Part shown: positions 26,405 to 35,265 of the stretch, piece after piece
Layout of the letters: every line of letters starts with the position of its first letter
Numbering within the stretch: position 1 is the stretch's first letter
Source of the DNA: Candidatus Alcyoniella australis
GTDB taxonomy: Bacteria > Lernaellota > Lernaellaia > JAVCCG01 > Alcyoniellaceae
Assembly: GCA_030765605.1 (NCBI GenBank)
Contig: JAVCCG010000146.1
Span: 1-53,771 of the forward strand
DNA: 53,771 nucleotides
Direction of reading: 5' to 3'
Position numbers and translations under genes: made by a program
The notes under the pieces: generated by a model
What the model was told of the DNA's origin: nothing
Database searches by the model: none
Seen by the model: only the letters and a program-made list of their open reading frames with translations

Positions 26405-27217
26405 CTAATCCAGGTTGAACTCGACGGCCAGCTCGTTGAGCTGCTCGCTGCTCAGGCCGCGGGGTTTGTGCCCCGTTGCGTGCACCAGTAGCAGCACCTT
26501 GGCCGACTTGTTCAGCGCGTCGATCAGGTCAAAGGCGACCTCGATCCGCTCGTTGACCGCGACCACGCCGTGCCATTGCCACAGGGCCACGCACAGGTCG
26601 CGCTTAAAGACCTCCACCGTGGCCTGTGCCAACGCCTCGGTCCCCGGCACAGCGTAGGGGACCAGCCCCACGCCGCGCGGCACGTTGACTTTGACCTCGG
26701 GGTGCGTGCAGAGCAGGGCCGCGTTGAGCGCCCGCTCGTCGGCGTACTCGGGCAGGTGGGTCAGGGCGATCAGCTCGGTGGGGTGAGTGTGCAGCACCAC
26801 CTGCTCGGGCCTGCCCGCCTCTCGCAGGTGCTCGTGGATCCGCAGGTGCGAGGGGAACTCCGAGGTCGGCCTGAACCCCACGTCCGCATCCCCGCCCCAC
26901 AGCAGACCGTAGCTTGACCCCTGGTCGTCGATACGCAGCATGCAGGCGTTGGCCGCCGCATCCTGAGCCAGGTCGCGGTAGCGCCGTCCCGTGCCCGTGA
27001 CCAGAAAGCTACGGCCGGCCAGCGATGGGTAGCGCTGATCAAGGGCGATCGCCGATCCGGCTTCGAGATCGGAGCGCTCCAGGCAGTCACTGACGTCCAC
27101 GGACAGGTTGCCCGCGTTGCGCTCGGCCCAGCCCCTGTCCCACAAGTAGAACGATATCTGCTGCATGCTCGCCAGCCACGCGCTGAGCTTTGGGCTATTC
27201 GCGACAAGGTTTTTCAC
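26405..27217 (-). CDS. rhaD: rhamnulose-1-phosphate aldolase
   Basis: 270 residues, class II zinc aldolase. Cleaves L-rhamnulose 1-phosphate to dihydroxyacetone phosphate and L-lactaldehyde. Visible motifs: phosphate-binding RNAGNLSVDV near the N-terminus, the HxH zinc pair in VVLHTHPTEL, and the later catalytic region ALWQWHGVVAVNE with a third His. The start codon is GTG at 27217, with AGGAG 6 nt upstream. First gene of rhaDBA, with a strong promoter about 50 nt upstream. No rhamnose transporter, mutarotase or regulator is in the window. Confidence 0.92.
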   Translation of the reverse strand: MKNLVANSPKLSAWLASMQQISFYLWDRGWAERNAGNLSVDVSDCLERSDLEAGSAIALDQRYPSLAGRSFLVTGTGRRYRDLAQDAAANACMLRIDDQGSSYGLLWGGDADVGFRPTSEFPSHLRIHEHLREAGRPEQVVLHTHPTELIALTHLPEYADERALNAALLCTHPEVKVNVPRGVGLVPYAVPGTEALAQATVEVFKRDLCVALWQWHGVVAVNERIEVAFDLIDALNKSAKVLLLVHATGHKPRGLSSEQLNELAVEFNLD

Positions 27218-27266
27218 TGCTCTCTCCTAATGGCGACATTTACTTTGAACATAACGTGCGGTTGCG

Positions 27267-27295
27267 ATTGTAGCCCCGGTCGAGCGCCTTGCCAA
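27267..27295 (-). promoter_or_regulatory. rhaDBA: sigma70-type promoter of rhaDBA
   Basis: Minus strand: TTGGCA, a 17-nt spacer, TACAAT. The predicted leader is about 43 nt. An interrupted repeat TTCCA-N11-TGGAA (27334-27354) lies upstream of the promoter and could bind an activator (speculative). Confidence 0.65.
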
Positions 27296-27433
27296 CGTAG
27301 GGCGATCAGGACGCGATGGCACCTTTTTTTATTTTCCAGGAGCTAAGTTTGGAACCTTTTTGCACGCATGGCAGTCATAGCCAGGGGTAAGAGGCAGAAC
27401 GATTTTTAATGAGCAATTGTCCGGAGGTGCTTC

Positions 27434-29041
27434 GTGAAAAAGGCCGTCGCAATTTTTATCCTGATCAGCATGGCACTGTGGATCGGCGCCTGCACCAAGA
27501 CCGGCACGCTTGTCGAGCAGCAACAGAATGTTGCGGAGCTTCCGCCGCCCGTTGCTGGCGAATCCAAGGTGCTCAGCCGCGCCGAGGCAGCCGACGGTCT
27601 GAGATATTATCAGCCGGAATTCAATACCGAGACCTACGACCGGATTGTCGAAAACAGCTTTAAGATGGTGGGCCAAAATCCGCTGTCAACGTTTTCAATC
27701 GACGTTGATACCGCCTCGTACTCCAACGTGCGGCGCTTCCTCACGCAGGGCACTCAGCCGCCGCCGGACGCCGTGCGTATCGAAGAGCTGATCAACTACT
27801 TCAGCTACGACTACCCCCAGCCCGCGGGCGATGACCCGTTCTCGGTCAACGTCGAGGTCGCGCAATGCCCCTGGAACCTCGAGCATCGCCTGGTGCGTAT
27901 CGGCCTGCGCGGCCGCACCATTGAGCAAAAGGAACGGCCGGCGTCCAACCTAGTCTTTCTGCTCGACGTCTCGGGCTCGATGAACAGCCCGAACAAGCTG
28001 CCGCTGCTCAAGCGCTCGTTCAACGTGCTGGTCAACCAGCTGGACAAGCGCGACAGCGTGGCGATCGTGGTCTACGCCGGGGCCTCGGGGCTGGTGCTGC
28101 CCAGCACGAGCTGCGGCGACAAGAACGCGATCATCGACGCCTTCGAGCGGTTGCAGGCCGGCGGCTCCACCAACGGCGGCGCGGGGATCGAGCTGGCCTA
28201 CCAGGTGGCTCAGCAGAATTTCATCAAGGGCGGCAACAACCGCGTGATTCTGGCCACGGACGGCGACTTCAACATCGGCACCACCAACCAGGGCGACCTG
28301 ACGCGCCTGATCGAGGAAAAGGCGCAAAGCGGCGTGTTCCTCACGGTGCTGGGCTTCGGCATGGGCAACTACAAGGACTCGACCCTGGAGAAGCTGGCCG
28401 ACATGGGCAACGGCAACTACGCCTACATCGACAACTTCCGCGAGGCGCGCAAGGTGTTCGCCGAGCAGATCAGCGGCACGCTGTACACCATCGCCAAGGA
28501 CGTCAAGATCCAGGTCGAGTTCAACCCGATCAACGTGCTGGCCTACCGTTTGGTGGGCTACGAAAATCGAGTGCTCAACAATGAGGACTTCAACGACGAC
28601 CAGAAGGATGCGGGCGAGATCGGCGCAGGCCACACTGTGACCGCACTGTATGAGGTGGTGCCCGTGGGCGCCAAGCTCGGCTTCGAGATTCCGGATGTCA
28701 ACGAACTGAAGTATCAGCAACCGACCCCACTGACAACCGCGGCCATCGGCCCGGAGATGCTGACAGTCGCGCTACGCTACAAACAGCCCGACGGCGATAC
28801 GAGTAAGCTGCTCTCAATGCCGGTAATCGATCGCGGCCAAAACTTTGACAACGCCTCGGACGACTTTCGCTTTGCCGCGGCCGTGGCCCAGTTCGGCATG
28901 CTGCTGCGCGGTTCGGAATTCAAGGGCGGCTCGAGCTACGAGTACCTAATCGAGGTCGCCAACGAAACAAAAGGGCAGGACTCCCACGGCTACCGCGCCG
29001 AGTTCATCGAACTGGCGCGACTGGCCCGGGATATTAAATAG
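27434..29041 (+). CDS. von Willebrand factor A-domain lipoprotein (YfbK-like)
   Basis: 535 residues. GTG start with GGAGG 7 nt upstream. Signal peptide with lipidated Cys20 (LWIGAC). An N-terminal domain typical of this family (NPLSTFSIDVDTASYSNVRR) precedes the VWA domain, with MIDAS Asp178-Ser180-Ser182 (LLDVSGSMN) and the later Thr/Asp positions in GGSTNGG and LATDGDFNIG. A C-terminal DUF3520-like domain ends in IELARLARDI. Family members are surface or periplasmic metal-dependent adhesion or assembly proteins of unknown partner. It stands alone and is followed by a strong hairpin. Confidence 0.88.
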   Translation: MKKAVAIFILISMALWIGACTKTGTLVEQQQNVAELPPPVAGESKVLSRAEAADGLRYYQPEFNTETYDRIVENSFKMVGQNPLSTFSIDVDTASYSNVRRFLTQGTQPPPDAVRIEELINYFSYDYPQPAGDDPFSVNVEVAQCPWNLEHRLVRIGLRGRTIEQKERPASNLVFLLDVSGSMNSPNKLPLLKRSFNVLVNQLDKRDSVAIVVYAGASGLVLPSTSCGDKNAIIDAFERLQAGGSTNGGAGIELAYQVAQQNFIKGGNNRVILATDGDFNIGTTNQGDLTRLIEEKAQSGVFLTVLGFGMGNYKDSTLEKLADMGNGNYAYIDNFREARKVFAEQISGTLYTIAKDVKIQVEFNPINVLAYRLVGYENRVLNNEDFNDDQKDAGEIGAGHTVTALYEVVPVGAKLGFEIPDVNELKYQQPTPLTTAAIGPEMLTVALRYKQPDGDTSKLLSMPVIDRGQNFDNASDDFRFAAAVAQFGMLLRGSEFKGGSSYEYLIEVANETKGQDSHGYRAEFIELARLARDIK

Positions 29042-29085
29042 CTGAATACGACAGGCTAGCGCTTCATTCTCTCCCCTTTGCCCCC

Positions 29086-29123
29086 TCGGCCCGCCGGCAC
29101 CCCTTCGGCGGGCCGAACCTTTA
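29086..29123 (+). terminator. likely terminator after the VWA gene
   Basis: An 11-bp GC stem TCGGCCCGCCG / CGGCGGGCCGA (29086-29096 / 29106-29116) with a 9-nt loop, followed by the weak tail ACCTTTAT. Confidence 0.6.
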
Positions 29124-29274
29124 TCCCCGCTGAAATTAGTGGAACAGTCCCTTGACTTCCGAGTTCAAGCCGGACTAGCGTTCTGAATTAATCGATTCGA
29201 ATAGTATTAACCTTTTATTTGCCTGGATCGACCAATGGGCCCTTTGAAAATCCGGGCGGGGGTGAGGGGATAAA

Positions 29275-31035
29275 ATGCGTAAGACAATCATGGCTGTCGT
29301 GCTCTGCGCTCTGGTCGTGGGCATCGGCGCTCAGGCCAATGCGGATGACGGATTCAACGCGCAGCTGTTCTGGCCGGCGCTGTTCGGCGGCAACTTCATC
29401 GCTGTGGAGGATTCCCAGACCTTGTGTCCGTGGGGCTTCGGCGGCGGGCTGATCGTCAACTACGCCGACAGCCTGGTGGTCCGCGACCGCGGTGAGGACT
29501 ACGAGATGGGAGTGCTCAACAGCCTGTTGACCACCGACGTGCTGGTCGGCCTGGGCACTTTCAGCTTTCTCAGCGTGGGCGCGGACGTTCCGATCCACTT
29601 CTACGCCCGGGGGCGCACGTTCGAGGATCTGGAGCAAAACGCGGACCTCTCGGACCTAGAGACGAACATGACCCTGGGCGACGTGCGCGCCGAGATCAAG
29701 GCCCGCCTGTTGGAGCAGGAAAAGCACTGGCTAGGCATGGCCCTGGCGCCGTTTGCAACCTTCCCCACGGGCGATGAGACCCTGCTGCTGGGCGAAGGCC
29801 GGATCACCGGCGGCGGCAACCTGATCCTCGAACACGACTTCGGCCTGTTCAACCTGGGGCTCAACGGCGGGTACCAATACCGAGGCGACTTCCAGACCTT
29901 GGGGACAAATTTGGGCGACGCCTGGAAGGCCGGCGCGGGCATCTCCCGCGAGTTCGACTCCGGGCTGTCGTTCTCAGTGGAGTACTGGGGTGCCTGGTAC
30001 GACAGCGGCAGCACCGAGCGCCTGAAATCCAACCCAATGGAGCTGATGGGCACGCTGCGCTATCGCTTCGGCAAAGAAGGCCGGGGTCCGCGGCTGATCG
30101 CGGGCGGCGGCGGCGGCATCAGCGAGGGCGTGGGCAGCCCGTCGTACAGGATCGTCGGCGGAGTTGATTACTATTACTGCCGACCCGAGTCCACGGACGG
30201 CGCGCTGATGATTACGATTGTCGACCAGGACGGCCAGCCGCTTAACGCGGATCTGACAATCAACGGTCCGATCATGGCCGAGCTTAACGCCTCGTACTTT
30301 GAGGAGCTCAAGGCTCCCCAGGGCATGTACGACATATCAGCCGCACTGACCGGTTACCAGCCGGTGACGACCTCGGGTATCGTGGAGGTCGAAGAGGCCA
30401 CCGAGATCACCATTACGCTGCAGGCGATCCCCACCACCCTGGCGATCGTTGTAACCGATATCCACTACGGCGAGATGATCGAGACCGAAATCGTGGTCAA
30501 CGCCGGGCAGCCCGGCGAGCAGACCCTGATGCTGGCCCAGGGCGAACTCAGCCAGAATTGGGAGCCGGGCAGCCACACCCTGAGCGTCAGCGCCAAGGGG
30601 CACGAGACCAAGCAGATCGAGATCGAGGTGCTGCCCTATCAGCACAACGAGGTCAGCGTGAAGCTGGCGCGGGTGATCGTGCAGATCGGCAAGATCTTCT
30701 TCGACTTCAACTCCGACAAGATCCGCCCACAGTCCTACGTGGTGCTCGACGACATCGTGACACAGATCGACACCCTGCCGCCGTGGCGCGTGATCGTGAT
30801 CGAGGGGCACTGCTCGGACGAGGGCTCGGACGAATACAACCTCAGGCTTTCCAATCGCCGCGCGGCATCGGTGCGCAAGTACCTGATCAGCAAGGGCGTT
30901 GACGCGGACAAGCTCGAGTCCGTCGGGTTCGGCGAGGGACAACCCATCGCCTCCAACGAGACCGAGGAGGGACGCGAGAAGAACCGCCGCGTCGAGTTTA
31001 AGATCGACTACATCGAGATCGGGATTAGCGAGTAA
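29275..31035 (+). CDS. OmpA-family outer-membrane protein with PEGA/CarboxypepD-like middle domain
   Basis: 586 residues. Signal peptide MRKTIMAVVLCALVVGIGAQANA. Residues about 25-310 look like a beta-barrel or beta-rich domain with Gly/Tyr alternation and a Gly run at its end. Residues about 320-460 are beta-sandwich repeats (ISAALTGYQPVTTSG, LSVSAKGHETKQIEIEVLP), the kind found in PEGA or carboxypeptidase-regulatory-like domains. The C-terminus (about 470-580) is an OmpA peptidoglycan-binding domain: FFDFNSDKIRP, IEGHCSDEGSDEYN, LRLSNRRAASVRKYL. It probably links the outer membrane to the cell wall. Followed by a hairpin terminator. Confidence 0.88.
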   Translation: MRKTIMAVVLCALVVGIGAQANADDGFNAQLFWPALFGGNFIAVEDSQTLCPWGFGGGLIVNYADSLVVRDRGEDYEMGVLNSLLTTDVLVGLGTFSFLSVGADVPIHFYARGRTFEDLEQNADLSDLETNMTLGDVRAEIKARLLEQEKHWLGMALAPFATFPTGDETLLLGEGRITGGGNLILEHDFGLFNLGLNGGYQYRGDFQTLGTNLGDAWKAGAGISREFDSGLSFSVEYWGAWYDSGSTERLKSNPMELMGTLRYRFGKEGRGPRLIAGGGGGISEGVGSPSYRIVGGVDYYYCRPESTDGALMITIVDQDGQPLNADLTINGPIMAELNASYFEELKAPQGMYDISAALTGYQPVTTSGIVEVEEATEITITLQAIPTTLAIVVTDIHYGEMIETEIVVNAGQPGEQTLMLAQGELSQNWEPGSHTLSVSAKGHETKQIEIEVLPYQHNEVSVKLARVIVQIGKIFFDFNSDKIRPQSYVVLDDIVTQIDTLPPWRVIVIEGHCSDEGSDEYNLRLSNRRAASVRKYLISKGVDADKLESVGFGEGQPIASNETEEGREKNRRVEFKIDYIEIGISE

Positions 31036-31058
31036 CAAGCTGATTTAGAGTTTACATG

Positions 31059-31089
31059 CGCCGGCGCGGCTTCTGCCGCGTCGGCGTTT
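31059..31089 (+). terminator. terminator after the OmpA-like gene
   Basis: A 12-bp stem CGCCGGCGCGGC / GCCGCGTCGGCG (31059-31070 / 31075-31086, one G-U pair), loop TTCT, then TTT. Confidence 0.6.
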
Positions 31090-31178
31090 CTGCGTCAGGC
31101 AAAAATATTCGTCCGCCAAAATGTTATAAAATAGTTAGCCGTTGGTTAAGAAGCTTTGGTGATGGGAGGATTACCGCA

Positions 31179-32282
31179 ATGCGACTCAGATCGAGTTTGA
31201 TCATTCTATTATTGCTGCCCTGCCTGGCGATCCTCTGCATCTCCTGCAATGACCAAGCTGACGATGACGACGACTCCGGCGCTGATGCGGATGATGATAC
31301 TGACGACGACGATACGGCGGACGATGACGACGATGCTGCGGGAGACGACGATGACGCGCCCTACTACCCAAACGACGATGTGCTGCGACTGAACGACCTG
31401 CAGGGATTGGGCACGCACAACAGCTATCATCTCGAGCCGCCGGTGCCGTTTCATCAGTCGCATCGCTATTCGCACAAGCCCCTGGACGAGCAGCTCGAGA
31501 TCGGAGTGCGGCAGTTTGAGCTAGATTTGCAATGGGGTCCGGGGGAGGCGATCAAGGTTTACCACATTCCGGTGGTCGACCAACTGTCGACCTGCGACAC
31601 GCTGGTCGATTGCCTTGACGTGCTCAAGGGTTGGTCTGACGAGCATCCCGGGCATCACGCAATCGTGGTGTTTTTAGAGCCCAAGGACGATCTGCACGTC
31701 AACCACATCGAGGAGCACGTTGGCGACGTGATCGACGACATCTACTCGGTCTGGGAACCGGAGCGGATACTGACGCCCGACGATGTGCGCGGCGACTCTG
31801 CGACCCTGCGCGAGGCGATCGTTGGCAACGGCTGGCCGACCTTGGGCCAGGCGCGCAACAAGATCATCTTCCACGCGCATTCTCATGCCGCGTTTCTGGA
31901 TAACTACCTTGCCGCATATCCCAATCTCGAGGGCGCGCCGATGTTCATGGACGCCAACGAGGCGGACGATATCGCGGCGATCATCCCGATGAACAACTCA
32001 TTGACCCAGGGAGAGCGGATCACCGCGGCCGTGGAGGAAGGATTCATCGTCCGCACCATGGCGGGCAACTGCTGCGACGAGCCCGCGGCCAACGACTACA
32101 CCAAGTTCGAGGCGGCCCTGGCCTCGGGCGCGCATTTCATCAGCACCGACTTCCCCGAGCCGGTGGAGGAGTACGGCGACTACCATCTCGCAATCCCGGA
32201 GGGCAACCCGTCGCGCTGCAACCCGATCACAGCTCCCGAGTTCTGCGTTTCAGCGGATATCGAAGACCTGATTACGAACTAA
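31179..32282 (+). CDS. Asp-tethered lipoprotein with PI-PLC-like phosphodiesterase domain
   Basis: 367 residues. The start at 31179 (GGAGG 10 nt upstream) gives a signal peptide ending CISC, with lipidation probably at Cys23. Residues about 27-59 are an Asp-rich tether with Ala, Thr and Gly spacers. The rest is a Ca-dependent PI-PLC-like TIM barrel: GLGTHNSYHLE (catalytic His80), QFELDLQWG (metal acids), then KVYHIPVVDQ with a second His and VVFLEPKDD. Such enzymes cleave phosphodiester bonds of phosphoinositides or related lipids; substrate and metal use are inferred. The protein is probably surface- or periplasm-facing on a flexible acidic arm. Confidence 0.85.
   Translation: MRLRSSLIILLLLPCLAILCISCNDQADDDDDSGADADDDTDDDDTADDDDDAAGDDDDAPYYPNDDVLRLNDLQGLGTHNSYHLEPPVPFHQSHRYSHKPLDEQLEIGVRQFELDLQWGPGEAIKVYHIPVVDQLSTCDTLVDCLDVLKGWSDEHPGHHAIVVFLEPKDDLHVNHIEEHVGDVIDDIYSVWEPERILTPDDVRGDSATLREAIVGNGWPTLGQARNKIIFHAHSHAAFLDNYLAAYPNLEGAPMFMDANEADDIAAIIPMNNSLTQGERITAAVEEGFIVRTMAGNCCDEPAANDYTKFEAALASGAHFISTDFPEPVEEYGDYHLAIPEGNPSRCNPITAPEFCVSADIEDLITN
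31260..31356 (+). repeat. GAC/GAT trinucleotide tract coding the Asp tether
   Basis: Mixed GAC and GAT codons interrupted by GCG, GCT, ACT and TCC. It encodes most of residues 27-59 of the PLC-like lipoprotein. Codon mixing argues against recent pure slippage. Confidence 0.8.
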
Positions 32283-32497
32283 AGTTCGCTGAAGGGAATG
32301 GCCGCAATCTGCGGCGCCAGGGGCTACTCGTGCAAATCTGCATTCGAAATGCAAAATTGCAAGTCTGTATTTATCTTAGGGCCCGCTTGTCAAACCGGCC
32401 GGTCCGGGTGATATGGGAAAACCCCTATAATATTATTAGCATATCCTTGCCAACGAAGCTTTAAAAACAAGTTCGGCGGGAGGAATGCTAGTCTTAT

Positions 32498-33268
32498 TCA
32501 TCCCTCCAGCCCCGCCGGGTCTTGCTGGTAAAACAGGCGTAATTGCTCGTAGAGTTCCGGGTGGCATTGTTTGAGTTGTCGGCCTTGTTCGAAAAATAGC
32601 TCGGTGACAACGGCGAAGAACTCGGCCGGGTTGGTGGCGCCGTAGCTGTCGATGCAGTTGCGGCGGTGCTGTTCCAGGTCTTGCAGGAGCTGCTGGTACT
32701 CGGTCGAGAGCACGCGCGCCCAGGAGATGTACATCGAGCGTCGCGGCAGGGCGGGTGCGCCATCGGTCCGGCCATCGGCCTCCGCGTCGAGCTGGTGTGC
32801 GAACTCGTGGAACACCACGTTGTGCCCATCGTGCGGATCCTGCGCGCCGCTTAGCACGTCGTTCCACGAGAGCACGACCTCGCCGCGCTGCCACGATTCG
32901 CCCAAACGCGCGTCCACGCCCTCGGTGACCGTGCCGTCTGGGTTGCGCACAATGCTCGGTGCGAAGTAGTGGTGCGGGTAGACCAAGATCGAGAGCAGGT
33001 CCGGGTAATAGTCGGTTTGGCGGTGCAGCAGCAGGATGCAGGCCTGGGCCGCGATGGTCACGCGGATCTCATCGGTCATCTCCAGGCCGCCTAGCCCCTC
33101 GAACTTCTTTTCGGCCAAAAAGACCTGGACGTGCCCTTGCAGTTCGGCCTGGTCCTCGGGGGGCAGTTTCTTAAAAAAAGGCAGGTTGCGCTCGATGATC
33201 GCCAGCCACGGGGGTGGAAACGGCTGCTCTTTGAGTTTCTCGCGACGTTTTTGTTTAAAGCCGAACAT
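32498..33268 (-). CDS. MtfA-like zinc-dependent peptidase (M90)
   Basis: 256 residues. Zinc motif VFHEFAHQLD (HEFAH at 154-158) with a downstream acidic ligand in NPAEFFAVVTELFFEQ. The N-terminus has the family stretch PPWLAIIERNLPFFKKLPPEDQAEL. In enterobacteria MtfA binds the repressor Mlc and cleaves peptides; whether Mlc exists here is unknown. The start at 33268 is chosen for the family-typical beginning MFGFKQKRREK and GAGGGAGAG upstream; open frame extends far upstream through the neighbour in another frame. It lies 23 nt after the membrane-protein gene. Confidence 0.85.
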   Translation of the reverse strand: MFGFKQKRREKLKEQPFPPPWLAIIERNLPFFKKLPPEDQAELQGHVQVFLAEKKFEGLGGLEMTDEIRVTIAAQACILLLHRQTDYYPDLLSILVYPHHYFAPSIVRNPDGTVTEGVDARLGESWQRGEVVLSWNDVLSGAQDPHDGHNVVFHEFAHQLDAEADGRTDGAPALPRRSMYISWARVLSTEYQQLLQDLEQHRRNCIDSYGATNPAEFFAVVTELFFEQGRQLKQCHPELYEQLRLFYQQDPAGLEG

Positions 33269-33291
33269 CTCTCTCCCTCGCGGTTGACCTG

Positions 33292-34971
33292 TCAGTGGAT
33301 GGATGCGCCGTGTTGTTCGACGCTGGCAATCAGTTGCCGTACTTGGTCCAGTTTGCGGCCGTCCGGTTCGAGTTCGATAAAGCGTTCCAGCGAGCGCGCC
33401 GCACCCTGATAATCGCCGTGCGCCTCGAGCAATACGGCCAGGATCAAATGGCCGTTGGTAAAATGCGGGTTTTCGGCCAGCAGATAGCGTGCTTCGGAGA
33501 TCGCCTGTTCCAAGTCGCCCGTGTCGCGTTTGCCCCAAGGTGTGATTTGCTCGATGCGCCGCACTTGCGGCATCTCGCGGTTCCTGATGAACACCGCCGA
33601 GTATTGACCGAAATAGACCAGGTCCCATTGCCGATTGTCGGTCAGGCAGCGCGCCACGGGTCGCCTGATCGACACCAGCACGGAATCGATCTCGAACGTG
33701 TCGAGCAACATCTCCCAGCCCGGTTCGCAGTTGGCGATCTCGTTGTAATCCTCGAGCAGGCCGCTGTCGCCGTAGACCTCGAGCCTTCCGTCGATAAACA
33801 CCTTGCGCTCGGGCCACAAGCGCCAAATCAAGTAGCCGCCGTAGTTGAAGTCGTTGAACATTCGTCCGCTCAACCCATGGCGCTCGACAAAATCGGCCGC
33901 GTCTTGCGGCAAGATCGCGCGGTTGGTATCGAGGCGAAACGCCTGGCCGCTGTAGGTCAGATAGCCGCCGCCAAGCAGCGCGGCGCAGGCCAACGTGCAG
34001 CCGAAAGCTGTCGCGGTTCGGCCTTGCAATCGCGCGAACAGTGGTCCGTAGCGGCGCGCTGCCATCGGGGCCAGATAGAGCATGGCTACGATCCCCATGC
34101 GTGCGGCGCTTGCCGCCAATCCGAGTAAAAGCGCCAGCCGCAGGCCGTCGAACATCCTGTTGCGCGAGCCGTTGATCACCTGGACTATCAGCGCGGCGCA
34201 GTAGGCAAGCAGTACCCACAGGTAGAGGCTGTCCAGCGGATACTGCCGCCATGAGCCGATGCCGCCGGTGTGGCCGCTGATCTTTAGAAAGAAGGGGTAG
34301 ATCTGCGGACCGTAGGGATTAAGGCAAGGAACGCAAACAAACAGCACAGCCCAGATCAGCCAGTCGCGATCGCGGTGGATGAAAAACTGCTCGATCGCCC
34401 AGATCAGACTGAAGGCCACGGCCAAAATGAAGCTGGCATGGCAGTTGGCCCACAGCAACAGAATCGCGGTTACGGCCGGGCCCGATTTGTGGCGCTGGGC
34501 CAGCAGCAGTCCGCCGATCAACGCCCAGCACAACATGTCGGGCTGCAACTGAATCCGGCTGTGAGCCACCACTGCGCAAGCCAGCAGAATCAGCGCGCTG
34601 AGCAGGGCATCGCCGCGGATCGCCAGCGCGAGCAGACCAAAGGCCAACGCCAGGGCGAGTAATTTGAGCAGCACCAGGCCGGGCACGCCCAATGTGCGGT
34701 CGACTAGAAACAGACCGATTTGTGGCAGCCAGGATTGGGCCAGCACATCGACGTGGGTTGCGGTGAAAGAGAACGGGTCTGTCGCGGGCAATGTCCGCTC
34801 GTTGGCGATAAGCTCGCCCATCCGGACGTGCAAACCCAGGTCAAGGCCCGACAGCGGTTCGAGACCCAAGCTGAGCAACCCGAACAGCAGCGAGATGGCC
34901 AGCAGCAGCACCAGCCATCTGGGTCGCGGCGTCTGGGTCGGCAAGTCGGCGGGCAGGGAGCGTGGATGCAT
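33292..34971 (-). CDS. polytopic membrane protein, possible GT-C-type glycosyltransferase fold
   Basis: 559 residues with about ten transmembrane helices in the first 340 residues. A luminal/periplasmic stretch LDLGLHVRMGELIANERTLPATDPFSFT early in the protein resembles the first acidic loop of lipid-linked glycosyltransferases, where Asp residues bind the donor. The soluble C-terminal half (about 345-559) has no recognised fold except a terminal TPR-like pair. The start is ATG at 34971; a TTG 9 nt upstream is possible, and neither has a clear Shine-Dalgarno. Function not assigned; the glycosyltransferase link is inference. Confidence 0.6.
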   Translation of the reverse strand: MHPRSLPADLPTQTPRPRWLVLLLAISLLFGLLSLGLEPLSGLDLGLHVRMGELIANERTLPATDPFSFTATHVDVLAQSWLPQIGLFLVDRTLGVPGLVLLKLLALALAFGLLALAIRGDALLSALILLACAVVAHSRIQLQPDMLCWALIGGLLLAQRHKSGPAVTAILLLWANCHASFILAVAFSLIWAIEQFFIHRDRDWLIWAVLFVCVPCLNPYGPQIYPFFLKISGHTGGIGSWRQYPLDSLYLWVLLAYCAALIVQVINGSRNRMFDGLRLALLLGLAASAARMGIVAMLYLAPMAARRYGPLFARLQGRTATAFGCTLACAALLGGGYLTYSGQAFRLDTNRAILPQDAADFVERHGLSGRMFNDFNYGGYLIWRLWPERKVFIDGRLEVYGDSGLLEDYNEIANCEPGWEMLLDTFEIDSVLVSIRRPVARCLTDNRQWDLVYFGQYSAVFIRNREMPQVRRIEQITPWGKRDTGDLEQAISEARYLLAENPHFTNGHLILAVLLEAHGDYQGAARSLERFIELEPDGRKLDQVRQLIASVEQHGASIH

Positions 34972-35015
34972 CGGCGGCAAGTCTACTACAACAATCGTAG
35001 GCTTATTAACACGAG

Positions 35016-35243
35016 CTATGACACAAGCAATGCGGACAGCGCCAGCAGCCGCACCTCGACGCCGTTGCGCACCAGGGAGGTAAAGATCAACGCGGGCAGT
35101 GTGACGTTGAGCACAAGCTTGGTTAACAAACCGCCGTGTTCGGCCTTGATCATGCCGATGCGTCGCAGGCCGATCGCCAACCCGATGATCCCCAGCAGCA
35201 CGAATACCGATTGAACCATCTGCCAGTGAAAGTGAGGGTGCAT
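35016..35243 (-). pseudogene. N-terminal remnant of an AEC-family (auxin-efflux-carrier type) permease
   Basis: 75 codons from ATG 35243 to TAG 35016. The product (QSVFVLLGIIGLAIGLRRIG, then LLTKLVLNVTLPALIFTSL) matches the first two to three helices of AEC permeases, which normally have about 310 residues and ten helices. The next gene starts 44 nt after the stop, so the remaining 230 residues are gone. Reading through the TAG adds only about ten hydrophobic codons before another stop. It lies 22 nt after the channel gene on the same strand. Confidence 0.6.
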
Positions 35244-35265
35244 TCGATCCGGTTCCGGCTCCGGC

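Noticed and set aside
27351-27364. Sigma54-like GGAACCTTTTTGCA before the VWA gene
   Set aside because: The gap between GG and GC is 9 nt instead of the required 10.
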